Shown: positions 1 through 10,757, counted from the first letter of the stretch. The stretch is DNA of 64,000 bases from Mycoplasma struthionis (GCF_003855455.1 NZ_CP034044.1:1-64000), one strand, 5' to 3'. The notes: generated by a model not told the origin, from the sequence alone. A program made the numbers and translations.

Positions 1-938
1 ATAGATTTATATTCATCTAATTTAGTTCTTATTTCATCTATATTATCTAAATTTCAATCTTTATTTTTTCATCATCTAAAATCTTGCTTTTAAATCATTG
101 TATTTGTTTTTAATAGCTAAACTAAAGCTATTAAATCTTTACCTTGAAAAGCATCATTATAGTTCTTTAAATGTTAAAAATTCTTTACTATTAATAAATA
201 TCATTATATTTGTTAGCTAAAGCTTGAAGTGAAGTTAAAACATTTTCAGCATTAGGATCAGCATAGAATTTAAGGTTCTAACAAATAAGCCTTTTAAATT
301 GTTCTTAAATGCTTCATTTATTTTTTGATTTATTGGTAAAGAGATTTGATCAAAAATTTGACTTTTTAAACTATTAAAAGCATCTTCAGTATTTTTTGAA
401 GCTTTTGCAAGTTCTATTTTTAAATCATCTATTGCTTTGTTTAATTTACTTAAAGAATCAAAAATAAATCAAAAGCTGATTGATCTGAAATATGTTGATT
501 GTTTACTATTGCATCATATTTAATTTATTATCAGCAATTTGCATTATAATCAGCAATGATTGAATCAATATTCTTTTTAAGTGGAGATGAAGCTATTTCA
601 CTATCTGAACTAATTGAAAGTAAAGAATTATGACTTTCTTTTATTTTTTTAGCTAATAAATAGGTTGTTTTAATATTAATTATTTTCTTTTCAGCATCAG
701 CATTTGAAGTAGAAGAATTTAAGTAATTATCAACTAATGAATTTGAAAATAAAGCAGTTATTTCAGGATAAGTATCTTCTGCTTTAAATTCTTCAATAGC
801 TGAAAAAGAAGAACCTAAATTTACTTTTTTAAGTTCGGGTTTTGGTTGGTTTTTATTGCAAGCTAGAGTTAAAAAACCAGTAGCTGTCATTAAAAATAAT
901 GTAGATGATTTTAATAATAATTTTTTAGACTTTTTCAT
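1..938 (-). pseudogene. DUF31 protease lipoprotein, N-terminal part, copy 1 (frameshifted, cut by window)
   Basis: This is the first third-of-a-kilobase-scale piece (about 316 codons) of the gene that is whole at 10749-16463. The signal peptide with Cys27 is intact, but relative to the other copies a net 12 bases are missing, so the frame is lost after about residue 133. Losses lie mainly in A/T runs, with a few small rearrangements such as catcattatag for catcatatatag. Such a pattern fits uncorrected long-read sequence better than gene decay. The remaining codons lie left of the window. Confidence 0.8.
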
Positions 939-1024
939 ATAGACTCCTTATATTTTTAAAAATTATATTAAAAAAATAACTATTGTATATTAAATCTTAA
1001 AGATTTAATACTATTTTTCAATAG

Positions 1025-2627
1025 TTATTTTTCAAATTGATTTATTTTTTCATTAAGAGTAAAATCTCTTGAAAAGTTTTTAAAAAATATTTAAAATAGT
1101 GTTTAAATGTTCTAAATAAATTACCTTGTGTTTCAAAACTTTCTTGACATATTATTATTACTTTTTGAAGATCATAGCTATATTTTATTACTAAATTTTC
1201 ATTTTCTTGAAAGTAATATTTAGCTATATATTGTTCTTTTTCACTTTGATAATTTTCAAGATTTTCAAGCGCACTAAAAGGTAAAGCGGCAATATCTTTT
1301 TGAGCTGATAATTTAGTTAAAAAGTTACTTAAATTATCTAATGTGCAATCAAAAGAAGCATAATTAATTAAGTTTTTGTATAAACTGAAATGTTTTGTTC
1401 ATACAATCTATTAAAGTCCATTGATTGAGTTTGATAGTAATTAAACATATCAATTATTTTTATTAAGTTTGAAATAAATCAAAGTCAGCAAACTTTTCTT
1501 CATAAAAACTTATATTAAAGTTTTCATCATAATATAAATAATTGTTTAAATTACTTAAATCTAAATTTTCATAAAATTCATTTTTATATAATAAATTGAA
1601 TTTTGTTGAAATATTATATATAGCCTCTTTTTTAGTTGCTAGTGTTCCTATAACACTATTTAATTTTTATTTTCATAATTAATTGAAGAAATATGATTTG
1701 AAAATAAATGTATAATAAAATCAAGTCATTTATATCTATTAATTTATATGTAATATTAAAGCGATTTTTTTAAGTTTATAGTAAATAAAAAATCTCTTAG
1801 AATCAAATGAAAATTTAACAAAATAATTGATTTTTGCTAATTTTTTAGTAAAAATCAATGAAAAAGTGATTTTTTCAGGCTTATCTTCTTTTATTTTTTT
1901 ATTGAAAATTTGATATTCAATATCACTTCTTCCAATGATTTTTTAATAAAACTCATGTTGTATTGTGAAGATACAAAGCCTATTGAAAGTTGTTTATTTG
2001 CCTTTTTTAAAAAAGTATTTTCTAAACAATCATCAGTATATTCATTTATTAATTTTTCAAAATCTATTTTGTCATTATCATTTTGAAATTCTTTTATATC
2101 CCCATAGTTTAAATTTTCTAAATTATTTAAAACATTTTTTATAAATTCGTTTTCTATATTTTTTCCTTTTGAATTAAAAATATTTAAAGCAAAATGCCTT
2201 CAAATGAATATTGATTTAAATAAATAGCTAAATCAAAGTTTTTAATTTTTTTAACAGTGTAAATTAAAAAAGATTCATTAACTGCTTCATATTCTGAATA
2301 ATTAATAACTTTTATATCATTAGCTGCTAAAACGTTTTCAATTATTTTTATTGCTTTTAATAAAAATGGATGGCTTTTATCTGTTGCTATTAGAATAGTT
2401 TTATAATTTTTTAAAAATGCTTCTTTAGCAATTGCCTGGCTTAAAAAAAGGACACTAAGTTCATTAAATGAGTGATTATCAAAAGCAATAGGGGCTAAAA
2501 ATTTATTATTTATGTAATTAAAAGATTGCATAAATTTTTTTATTTCTAAGCTTTCTAGATTTTTTAAATAACTTAGTTTTTTAGCATCTAAATGATAATA
2601 TCTTTTATAATCTTCAAAATCAAGCAT
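1025..2627 (-). pseudogene. Phosphoglucomutase-like protein, copy 1 (frameshifted)
   Basis: Counterpart of 16551-18161. A net eight bases are missing, all in or next to A/T runs, so only the first ~145 codons read cleanly (2627 down to about 2190). Start codon and the one-base overlap with the upstream lipoprotein gene are kept. Function notes are given under the intact copy. I regard the breaks as probable sequencing error because they stop abruptly at about 3.3 kb. Confidence 0.75.
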
Positions 2628-4175
2628 TATATACCTCTTTTTATTGTGTTAATAAATGTTTCAAAATCTATTGGGTTTCCTAAATCAATACCTCTTTTTA
2701 AAGTTTGAATAGATAACAATAAACCTCTTCTAAATCTTTCACTTTCAAAATCTACTGGTTCTAAGAATTTCACATTTTGTGAATCAAATAAGTTTTTAAT
2801 ATTTTTAAAGTTACATTTTCTTGTGAATTTTCTATTATAGAATCAAAATTATCAGAAGGGTAATAATAACCTAAAGATAGATTTAAATATTCTACAGGTG
2901 TTAAAAAATATTGTTTATTATTAATTGTATATTTAGAAAAGTTATCTTTATTATACATTCATTTAACAAAATCTAATAAAGCTTGGTTTTCTTTTGTTGA
3001 TTTTTTTATTCCAATTAAGTTAAGACCTTGTAAAAAATAAGATCCATTTTCTTTGCTATTTGCATTTTTAATAGGTGCATTTAAGAAAAGAAAATCGTCT
3101 AAATTAGGCAGCCTTCTTTTAATTGTGTCATATATTCTATTAGACACAAGTGAAAAAAACTTAGAGTTTATTTCACTTGTGTTTTCATTTCCAAAGGCTA
3201 TATTTAATTCTTTATCTTCAAACATCGTTTTATATAAAAAGTAAATTTTTTTCAGTTCGTTTTGTCTATCTGGATTTTCTAAAATATTTCTTATATCTAA
3301 TGTTTGTGAAGAATTATATTTTAAAAATAATGATTATAATCTTGATTTGCATCATTAAACATAATTGAATAAGTTGTGTTAACAACTGACTGTGAATATA
3401 GATAATCTACATTTCCTTTTTCAGTTGAAGCGTGAATTACCGAAGTAAAACGGAACAAGTTTTCATAGCTATTTAAGTCAAGATCTTCAAAAAGATTTTT
3501 ATTATCTAAAATTAAAGTTTTATTAAAATTAAATTTAAGTTTTCAAAGTTCAAGATCTTCAACTTTTGTCAATGTTTTTAGATTTGTAAAGTAATCTTTT
3601 GCAAGTTTAAAAATTGGAACACGTTCCAAGTTTAAACTGATACCATTTTTAGTTGCATATTTTTCAAGCTCTAAAAGAAAGTAGCCTAATAAAGGTTTAT
3701 TTATAACTAACGCTTCAGAACTTATGGCTAATGGTAAATTGGTTATTTTATCTGAATTAAAACGATTATATTGTTTTAAAAAATCAGATGATAATGAAGA
3801 TAATGTTAAAGCTGAAGAAAAATCTAAAGCTTTATTTTGTGAAGCTGCGTAATATGCTAGGCTAGGATAATGAATTACTAAGTTAGGTAAATCTTTATTT
3901 TTAGCTTCAATGCCCAATGTAATATGATTATATAATTCTCTACGACTTTGTGCAGGAATAAGTTCAATTTTAGTTTTTTTGTTTTCACGGTTAAATTTAT
4001 CAATAACCGTCGAAACTCTTTTAAATGTAGAAGAGTTTACTGCATATGGTATTTGAAATTTAAGCAATACTTTTTTATTGAAAATTTCACATGATGTAAA
4101 TACAAAAGGAATAAAACCAAACATAAACAATGCTGCCAAAGCTGCTTTTTTAAGTTTAAATTTATGTTCTACCAT
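2627..4175 (-). pseudogene. 516-aa solute-binding lipoprotein, copy 1 (two single-base losses)
   Basis: Counterpart of 18161-19711. Two A/T-run deletions, near 2806 and 3325, break the frame. The first ~280 codons, including the lipoprotein signal, read normally. A substitution near 3571 changes Ser to Leu compared with the other two copies (KTLTK versus KTSTK). Confidence 0.78.
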
Positions 4176-4183
4176 ATGTTAAA

Positions 4184-4224
4184 ATTATATCAAAAAATTT
4201 CCTGCCTAAAGGCAAGAAATTTTC
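4184..4224 (-). terminator. Terminator plus overlapping promoter, copy 1
   Basis: Same structure as described at 19720-19760: a 12-bp GC-containing stem with TTTA loop and T run that ends the import operon, with an extended -10 (TGATATAAT) for the lipoprotein gene immediately after it. Confidence 0.75.
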
Positions 4225-4249
4225 ACTAACACAGAATATATTAAATGTT

Positions 4250-4435
4250 TTATAGTCCACCGATTCTGTGGATTTGAATAGGCACATTTATTAGCCCGAA
4301 TAAACACAATGCTACGAATACTATACCAATGATAATTGCTAAGAAAATGAATATTAAGCCTATAGATCTAAGAATCATTTTCTTTTTTTGTTGTTTACGT
4401 AGTTTTATAACTGAAATTGATAAATTGTGATCCAT
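4250..4435 (-). CDS. Small membrane protein at end of import operon, copy 1
   Basis: 61 residues, identical to the copies at 19786 and 35321; see 35321-35506 for the description. In this copy the genes upstream of the joint are not those of the native operon, so any expression would come from the cyclotransferase-like gene's transcript. Confidence 0.65.
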   Translation of the reverse strand: MDHNLSISVIKLRKQQKKKMILRSIGLIFIFLAIIIGIVFVALCLFGLINVPIQIHRIGGL

Positions 4436-4438
4436 ATT

Positions 4439-5356
4439 CTATCCTTTTGTTGCATTTCCATTTCTTGAAATAGCATTCATAATTCTTTTTCTTAATACAA
4501 AGTAAATAATGAACATAGGTAGAATTGCTAGAATTGTACCAGCCATACGTATAGAACCGTAAACTCTAGGTACTTCTTCATTTAAATCTTTGCCTGTGTC
4601 AAATACTCACAAGTTCATTGGTTTTCATACTTCTTTAGCAGAACCAGACATCAATAATGCTGGTCATGTATATGAGTTTCATGAAGCAAAAGCAGTTAGA
4701 ATTGCAACTGTTCATGTTGTTGAACTTACCATTGGTAAAGCAATTTTAACAAAATATTTAAATCCATTTGCTCCATCTAACATTGATGATTCTTTAACTG
4801 AATTTGGAATTGCTTCAAATGCATTTTTATACATATATGCAAAGAAAATTGAAGCGGTGAATGGTGCTATTAAAGCAAATCATAACCATTCTTTTTGTTG
4901 TCATCCCATACGAACAACAACGATATATTGACCTACCAATAAAGCAATTTCTGGAAGGATCATTAATGATAAGAAGAAAGCAAAGAATCCAGCTTTTCCT
5001 TTTCAATTATTTAATGATAAAGCGTAACCTAATGTTAAAGAGAAAAATAATCTGACTAGAATTGATAATGAGGTTACACCAATTGTAAATACTACAGATT
5101 GTAGATATCCACTAACTAAGGCAGCTCTATAGTTATCAAAGTGAAATACTGTAGGATCAGTTGCAGTAGCTCTTGGGAATAATACAGCAGGAGTGTTTGA
5201 AGCTAAAATAGTTAGCTCACGGTTTGTTAATGATTGACTAATCATGAAATAGAATGGAAAAATAATTATTAATGCGAAAAATACTAAAACAAATATTTTA
5301 AATGCTCAACCAGCTAATTTTGCAGCCGCACTTGTTGAAGAGTATGGCTTGCTCAT
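4439..5356 (-). CDS. ABC permease 2 (UgpE/MalG type), copy 1
   Basis: 305 residues, reading TGA as Trp. Same protein as in copy 2 at 19975-20892; the native-operon copy is at 35510-36427, where the family evidence is given. Intact here, but its operon lacks a complete ATPase gene and both upstream lipoprotein genes. Confidence 0.85.
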
Positions 5357-5366
5357 TACTTCTTGC

Positions 5367-6407
5367 TTAGCTTTTAAAAACTGTTGTTCCTTTCAATGTC
5401 GCGCTTTCAATTTTTCTAAAGACACGTCTTTCTCCTAAATTATTTGATAGTTTAAATGTTAAGAATACTAATCTTCTTAAACCAAATGAAATGATTAGTC
5501 CGATTAAGAATAGAACAATAGATGCCGCTGCTGCACGACCATATTGTGCTGAAACTGTTCAGTGGTAAACATAAAGCATTAATGAAGCCCCGTTAAATGT
5601 AATTGCATTTTGAGAACTGTTATCAAACAATGCTAATGGGAAAGTTTTAATTCCACCGATAATACCCATTGTGAATAAGAATGAGATTGTTTTATTAATT
5701 GATGGTAATGTAATTTTGAAAAATTGTTTTGTACTTGAAGCACCATCAATTGAGGCTGATTTGTATAAGTCTGGGTTTACTGATAACATGGCTGTTGTTA
5801 AGATAAGAATTTGGAAAGCTAAACTTCCTCAAATACCTCTAACTAAAATAACCATGAAAGGTGCAAATTGATTATTAGAACTGTCTAAAAATTGGATAGG
5901 CTTTTGAATTAAATTTAGTTTTTGTAATATTATGTTAATCAAACCACCATCTGATTTAAAGATGTAGGCAAATGCTAGAGAAACAGCAATACCTGATGTT
6001 ACATATGGTAAGAAAAACACAGTTTGTCAAAAGCTTCTAGCTCAGGTTTTAATAACTTGAGAAATAGCAGCTGATATTAAAAGAGAAATCATTAAACTAA
6101 TAGGCAATGATAATATTGAGTATAGTAATGATGTTCTAACAGCTACATCAAATACAGCTTTGTTTGTTGAAAAAATAAACTTAAAGTTTCCTAATCCAAT
6201 TGCTGTGTCAGCAGTCGTAAAACCAACTTGTGTTTTAAGTGCTGTAATAATTACTATTATAAATGGGAAAATTGTAAATAAACCCATTGTAATTAAAGAA
6301 GGCAACATAAGCATAAAAGGTTTTCAGAAAGGTACCTTTGTGTTTAAAACGCTTAATGCTAAACCAGGATTTTTAACCCTGTATTTTTTTCAAAAATAAG
6401 TACGCAT
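5367..6407 (-). CDS. ABC permease 1 (UgpA/MalF type), copy 1
   Basis: 346 residues with ATG at 6405-6407, three bases after the stop of the upstream ATPase remnant. Same protein as at 20903-21943 and 36438-37478; family evidence is under the last. Intact in this copy although its ATPase partner is truncated. Confidence 0.85.
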
Positions 6408-6410
6408 TTT

Positions 6411-7466
6411 TTATACATGTTCCTTAGTATTTACATCAAATAAGTGGAACAATGACTCATGTTTAATATTTAATTTAACAAGTTCGCCAACTTCATAACG
6501 GTCTTTAGCACCTAAAAATACGTTAGCAATTTTGTCTAATTTTTCAATATAAATTTGAGCTTGAATTTCTTTTCCAAGATATTCAACAACTTTAATTTTG
6601 CCTTCAATTACACCATTTTGATCTTCTATTAAGTTTTCTCCTCTAAATCCTAAATCAATTCTTGATTTTGCATAGTTAGCAGGAGCTTTAGCAACTTTTT
6701 TGCCTTCGTATAAAACGTTTCCAGATTTGACATCTGTTTCAACGATTGTCATTTCAGGCATACCTAAGAATCTGGCAACAAATTCATTTTTAGGTTTTAA
6801 ATATAATTCCATTGGTGAACCAATTTGTTGAACTTGAGCAGTTGACATACATACAATCTTGTCACTAATTGACATAGCTTCTTCTTGATCGTGAGTAACG
6901 AAAACTGTTGTGATACCTAATTCTTGTTGAATTGAACGTATTCATTTTCTTGTTGAAATACGTAATTTAGCATCTAAGTTAGATAAAGGTTCATCTAATA
7001 ATAGAATTTTAGGTTTTTTAACAATAGCACGTGCAATAGCAACACGTTGTTGTTGACCACCTGATAATTGAGTTGGACGTTTTGCTAAGTTTTTAGTAAT
7101 GTCAACTCTTTTTGCTACTTCTAGAACATCTTTAACTTTAGCTTCTTCTACTGTTAAAACATCTTTTGATAATATTTCAACTTCTTTTTGTAGTTCTTCA
7201 GGTAATAAAGCGATACTTCCAGAAATATTATTATCAAAGCTTTTAATTTTAATTCCTAATTTTTCTAAAACAGGACCTAAAGCTTGATAAACAGCTTCTT
7301 TATATTCTAATTCTGTAGATTTTGAAACTGCTATATATCTTTGTTTAATTTCTTGAATTTTTTCTTTTAATTCTGATTGTTTTTGAACTAATTTTTTGTC
7401 ATCTAATTCTTTTTTAGCTAATTTAATAGCAAGTTTATTATTTTGTTTTGCTTCTTTATTTATCAT
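6411..7466 (-). pseudogene. ABC ATPase remnant, copy 1 (5' half missing)
   Basis: Carries only residues ~306-654 of the protein encoded whole at 37482-39446. The Walker A and Q-loop are gone; the LSGGQQQ signature, Walker B (ILLLDEP) and C-terminal regulatory domain remain. The reading frame is open back to an ATG at 7464-7466 that lies inside the end of the cyclotransferase-like gene, so an ATP-binding-deficient fragment of 351 residues could in principle be made. It should not hydrolyse ATP. Confidence 0.85.
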
Positions 7467-8388
7467 TTTTAGGTTTACCTTCAAAAAAGCCTTGTAATAA
7501 AATATTATAACGTTTAAAAGGATCTATATTAAAATCACGTACAGCATATTGAAAAGCACGATCTTCAGCTCAACCTACTAAATCTTCTTTTAGCTCAGGT
7601 TTTTGAGTCATTTGTAAACAATAATCAGGTTTTTTTGTTTTTATAAATGGAATATCAAAATTGTCATAATGACTTTTAAAATTAATTGATGGATTAAAAT
7701 CTTTAATTAAGTTATGAAACGTTCTATAATAAAACAAACTATTTAAATTGTTTTTTCTTCCAAATTGACATACTACTGCATAATATTCATTTTTTTCAGC
7801 TAAGCTAAACATTGCGCAAGGTTCATGAATAATTTGTTTTGATTTATGATCTTCTATTATCATTGAAAAATATGGATGAGTTATATTTTGCATGCTGTCA
7901 TGTTCTTCTTTTGTAATTTTATATAAAAATAAAAAATCTGAAATAGGAAAATGACTTGTTGCTTTTTCAATTTCAATAAAAGCTTTTAAATTTTCTTCAG
8001 TTGCTGAAGGATTTTTAGAAAAAGGCATATCTTCTGGTGCTAAAAAAACACGACCAACTTCTAATTTAGTATATACATAAACATTCTCAACAATTTCATT
8101 TGTTTCTTCATTTAAAACATTAACAAAAAAACGTTGATATTCAGGGAATAACTCTCATCTATCTACTAAAAATAGCTCTTCTTTTGTTATTTCAAAAACT
8201 GTTCCTTTAACTTGAGATGCTTTATCTTTTTTTAATAAAAAATATAATGTATCGTCTACACATTTAGCATATCCATTTAAAGAAGCTTTAAATTTTTTTG
8301 TATTTTCATTAAATAAATTTTTATAAAATAATTCATCTTGTATTGTTCCATAACTAAACAATAATATTTTGTTTTCTTCTTTTACCAT
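7456..8388 (-). CDS. Gamma-glutamylcyclotransferase (AIG2)-like protein, probably C-truncated
   Basis: 310 residues. The first ~120 match the AIG2/GGCT fold by pattern: FSYGT at the start, a central GYAKC strand, then [12 protein letters not shown] and [11 protein letters not shown], where the Glu corresponds to the usual catalytic acid. Members open gamma-glutamyl amines or related bonds; the substrate here is unknown. The remaining ~190 residues (DMPFSKN onward) I do not recognise. The stop codon (7456-7458) lies on the ATPase side of the duplication joint, so the natural C-terminus is probably longer and would only be found at the left end of the array. A TATAAT box (8395-8400, minus strand) ends six bases before the ATG with no ribosome binding site, suggesting a leaderless mRNA. 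Divergent from the SRP RNA. Confidence 0.6.
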
Positions 8389-8419
8389 ATTAATATTATA
8401 ATTGTTTTTATTTTTGTTG

Positions 8420-8425
8420 TATAAT
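8420..8425 (+). promoter_or_regulatory. -10 box of SRP RNA promoter, copy 1
   Basis: A perfect TATAAT placed seven bases before the first base of the RNA. No convincing -35 is seen. The same element is at 23956-23961. Confidence 0.6.
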
Positions 8426-8431
8426 AATTAT

Positions 8432-8510
8432 GCCACGGGAATGATAACCTTGTAATCTGGTCAGGATAGAAATATAGCAGCCACGTCGAGAAGTATTGTG
8501 TTCTGTGGTC
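8432..8510 (+). ncRNA. ffs: Signal recognition particle RNA (4.5S/scRNA), copy 1
   Basis: A 79-nt small SRP RNA. The conserved SRP54-binding hairpin is present: ATCTGGTCAGG on one side and AGCAGCCA on the other, with the GGATAGAA apical region. The 5' GCCAC pairs with GUGGU at the 3' end, closing the long helix. A run of eight T (8511-8518) follows as terminator and a TATAAT box precedes it. With Ffh it targets membrane and secreted proteins. Identical in copy 3. Confidence 0.95.
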
Positions 8511-8577
8511 TTTTTTTTATTATCTTAATAACTAGTAAATTTAGTTGCTTTTATATATAATTAAAATAGGAGAAAAA

Positions 8578-9240
8578 ATGTATTATTCAAAATCTTTAAT
8601 TCCTTTAAATCAAGATGATTTTAAAGGTTATATATTATTTAAAACAATTGAGTTTACTGTTTATATAAAACTTTCAGAAAAACCTATTTTAAATTCACAG
8701 TTAATATTAAATCAAATTACAAATCCAAGTCAATATGATTTAGAAACTTTTAAAAATTTATATGGTGATCTAAAAGAAATATTTATAATTCCAAATACCT
8801 TAACTTTTTCTTTAGAAACTATAAATATTTGAGATGATAGAAATCCAGATAATAATTTTGTAAATAGCAATGTTTTAAAAGAAGCTTTAAATAATTTAGT
8901 TTTATTTTTAAATCGCAAATCCGAAGACATTGTTTTTATTTTGATAGCTGAAATGGAAAATGCACCAAAAGGCTTTCAGTTATTTGTTCAACCATATTAT
9001 ATTTTTGCAAATCCAAGTTTTGTTGATAAAGAAATCACTGAGATGACTAAAGATATTGAAATGGCCCCAAAAGATTTAATTATAGTTGAAGCATATGAAA
9101 ACTACAGCAAGCTTTTACCTAAAGCTAATCAAATCTTTTTAGATAGACAAAATCCTATAGCTGAATATCTAAGTTCTAAAATGGCTGTAATGGTTGAATC
9201 AGCACTTGAAAAAATTGAACAAAAAACCGTTTTAAATTAA
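8578..9240 (+). CDS. Unrecognised 220-aa protein, copy 1
   Basis: Start chosen at the ATG following AGGAGA (8569-8574). One internal TGA is read as Trp (about residue 85). I do not recognise a family. It is an acidic, soluble-looking protein without signal peptide or membrane segment, with alternating hydrophobic strands in the middle (IVFILIAEMENA) and a helical C-terminus (SSKMAVMVESALEKIEQ). It is transcribed on the same strand just after the SRP RNA and ends at a bidirectional hairpin shared with the convergent 154-aa gene. Confidence 0.75.
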
Positions 9241-9275
9241 AAGTAAAGAGTTTAATCTCTTTACTTTTTTTATTC
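9241..9275. terminator. Bidirectional terminator between convergent genes, copy 1
   Basis: A 10-bp perfect stem (AAGTAAAGAG / CTCTTTACTT) with a six-base loop and a T run on the plus side, A run on the minus side. Placed exactly between the stops at 9240 and 9270. Confidence 0.8.
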
Positions 9276-9734
9276 TTTATTTGGAATTTCAGGTTCTGAA
9301 AATAAAATAGAATTTAAATCTTCAACTGGTTTTTTATCTTCTATTTTTGCTTTTTCTTTTTTGACTTTTATTTCACTTGTAATTGTTTGAGTTGGGCTTA
9401 TACTTACATTATTATTTTTATTTTCGTTATTATCGCTATTTTTTTCTTCAAAAAGAGCTTCTTCTTTTTCCATATTCATTATGTCTATTAAATCTTGTTT
9501 TTGTTCAGCTGTTAAATCAAGATTATAGTTTATATATTTTTGCATTTGCTTTTCTTTAGTTAGTTTTCTAAAAATGAATTTGCTGTCTTCTAAAACATAT
9601 GGAGTTCAAAAATAGTAGTGAATATGAGGATAGAAAATACGATCCATTTCGATCGAAATTAAACATAATTTATTTTTTCTAATATATTTTTTAAATAATT
9701 TATATCTTCAATTAATAAGTCTTTTTTTACTCAT
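9270..9734 (-). CDS. Unrecognised 154-aa protein with acidic, Asn-rich tail, copy 1
   Basis: Start set at 9734 (MSKKRLINWRYKLF) because an AAGAAG stretch lies about six bases upstream; an ATG two codons earlier is possible. Two TGA codons are Trp. The first ~60 residues are basic and aromatic (FYPHIHYYFWTPY); the rest is charged and low-complexity (NNENKNNN), rich in Glu and Lys. No signal peptide. Function unknown. It lies downstream of rpsD on the same strand, beyond that gene's terminator. Confidence 0.65.
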
Positions 9735-9905
9735 ATTCATCTTCTTTTTATTACTATAAAATTAAAACATATTTTTTAATTTACTTTAAATAAAAATAAT
9801 TATTTTTATTATTTAACCTAGTTAATTCTCAAATTTGCAAAAAAGTGTGTATTTTTTTTTTTTTTCAAAATAAAAAGCCACATCTTGCGATGTAACTTGT
9901 TTTAA
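9735..9905. other. Intergenic spacer with variable T run and rpsD terminator, copy 1
   Basis: Contains a run of 14 T at about 9852-9865 (12 T in the copy at 25388) and a 5 T run near 9742 (6 T in the other copy). The rpsD terminator lies at its right end. No gene is seen. Confidence 0.6.
9871..9899 (-). terminator. rpsD terminator, copy 1
   Basis: On the minus strand a nine-pair stem AGTTACATC / GATGTGGCT (two G-U pairs) closes a GCAA tetraloop and is followed by TTTTATTTTG. It begins seven bases after the rpsD stop. Confidence 0.85.
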
Positions 9906-10511
9906 TTAAACTAAACGGTTGTAGTATTCAACGATTAAAGCTTCGTTTATTTCGTGTGCAAATTCATTTCTTTCAGGAACTCTTGTAAATGTTAATTTAA
10001 AGTTTTCTTTTGTTAATCATGGAGAAACAGTCATAACTTCCATTGCAGCTTTCATTTCAGCATTATTTTGAAGTGAAGCTTTCATTTCAATAACTGATCC
10101 AGGTTTAATTAACATTGAAGGAATGTTTACTTTGTGACCGTCAACTGTGAAGTGACCGTGGTTTACGAATTGTCTTGCTTGAGCTCTTGTTCTTGCTCAA
10201 CCAGCTCTGAATACTAAGTTGTCTAATCTTGATTCAACCATTTGTAATAAGTTAACCCCAGTAACACCGTGTTTTTTAGATGCTGCTAAGAATAGGGTTT
10301 TGAATTGACGTTCATTTAAACCGTACATGTATCTAACTTTTTGTTTTTCGTACATGTGTAATTGGTAATCTGATGGTTTAGCTCTTTTAGCACCGTGTTG
10401 TCCAGGTGCTGTTGTACGTTTTTTACCTTTAGAAAATTCTTTGTTATTTTCTAATAAAGAAGTTCCATATCTTCTTGATCTTTTAAACATTGAGCCTGTA
10501 AATCTTGACAT
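9906..10511 (-). CDS. rpsD: 30S ribosomal protein S4, copy 1
   Basis: 201 residues, the normal size for S4. The N-terminal [16 protein letters not shown], the [11 protein letters not shown] stretch and the S4 RNA-binding domain ([19 protein letters not shown], then NHGHFTVDG) are all typical; W105 is a TGA codon. S4 is a primary 16S rRNA binder and 30S assembly protein and in many bacteria represses its own mRNA. It stands alone between two terminators. This copy has Val in HKVN where copy 3 has Ala. Finding a ribosomal gene more than once is a direct consequence of the tandem array. Confidence 0.97.
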
Positions 10512-10515
10512 AATA

Positions 10516-10540
10516 TTTCCTTTCTAAAAAGCAAAGGAAA
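10516..10540 (-). promoter_or_regulatory. Hairpin hiding the rpsD ribosome binding site, copy 1
   Basis: On the mRNA, TTTCCTTT pairs perfectly with AAAGGAAA (loop of nine), and the second arm is the Shine-Dalgarno sequence five bases before the rpsD ATG. The fold could hold translation low, which is where S4 autoregulation acts in other bacteria. The role is inferred from the fold only. Confidence 0.45.
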
Positions 10541-10730
10541 ATAATTCTTTTTAAAGTTTTTTATTCTAATGATTTCAGAATACAGCTTACCTACTATCAA
10601 ATTTATAACAAAATAAAAAACAATTTAAAAATATTATTTTGCTGTTCCAATGCATATACTATTTTACACTAAAAAAGTTAAAAACTTTTATAAAGTTTAT
10701 AAATAAACTAAAAGTTTTTTTAAAAGTATA

Positions 10731-10757
10731 AAAAAATAGGTTATAAACCTATTTCTT
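10731..10757 (-). terminator. DUF31 gene terminator overlapping its stop codon, copy 1
   Basis: Minus-strand AAATAGGTT-TAT-AACCTATTT followed by a T run. The TAG stop codon (10749-10751) is part of the stem. Confidence 0.8.

Larger units (their letters stand above)
1..7459. repeat. Tandem 15.5 kb unit, copy 1 (left part missing)
   Basis: This segment repeats the sequence at 15514-22995 and 31049-38530. Position 1 matches 15514. Between 1 and about 3330 it lacks a net 23 bases relative to the other copies, nearly all single bases in A or T runs; beyond 3330 it matches copy 2 base for base apart from a rare substitution (for example near 3570). It ends at the joint where ATPase sequence meets the end of the cyclotransferase-like gene. 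The unit continues to the left of the window. Confidence 0.95.

Noticed and set aside
8542-8577. TTG start upstream of the 220-aa gene
   Set aside because: The ATG at 8578 has an AGGAGA site at proper distance; the upstream codons overlap the likely leader.
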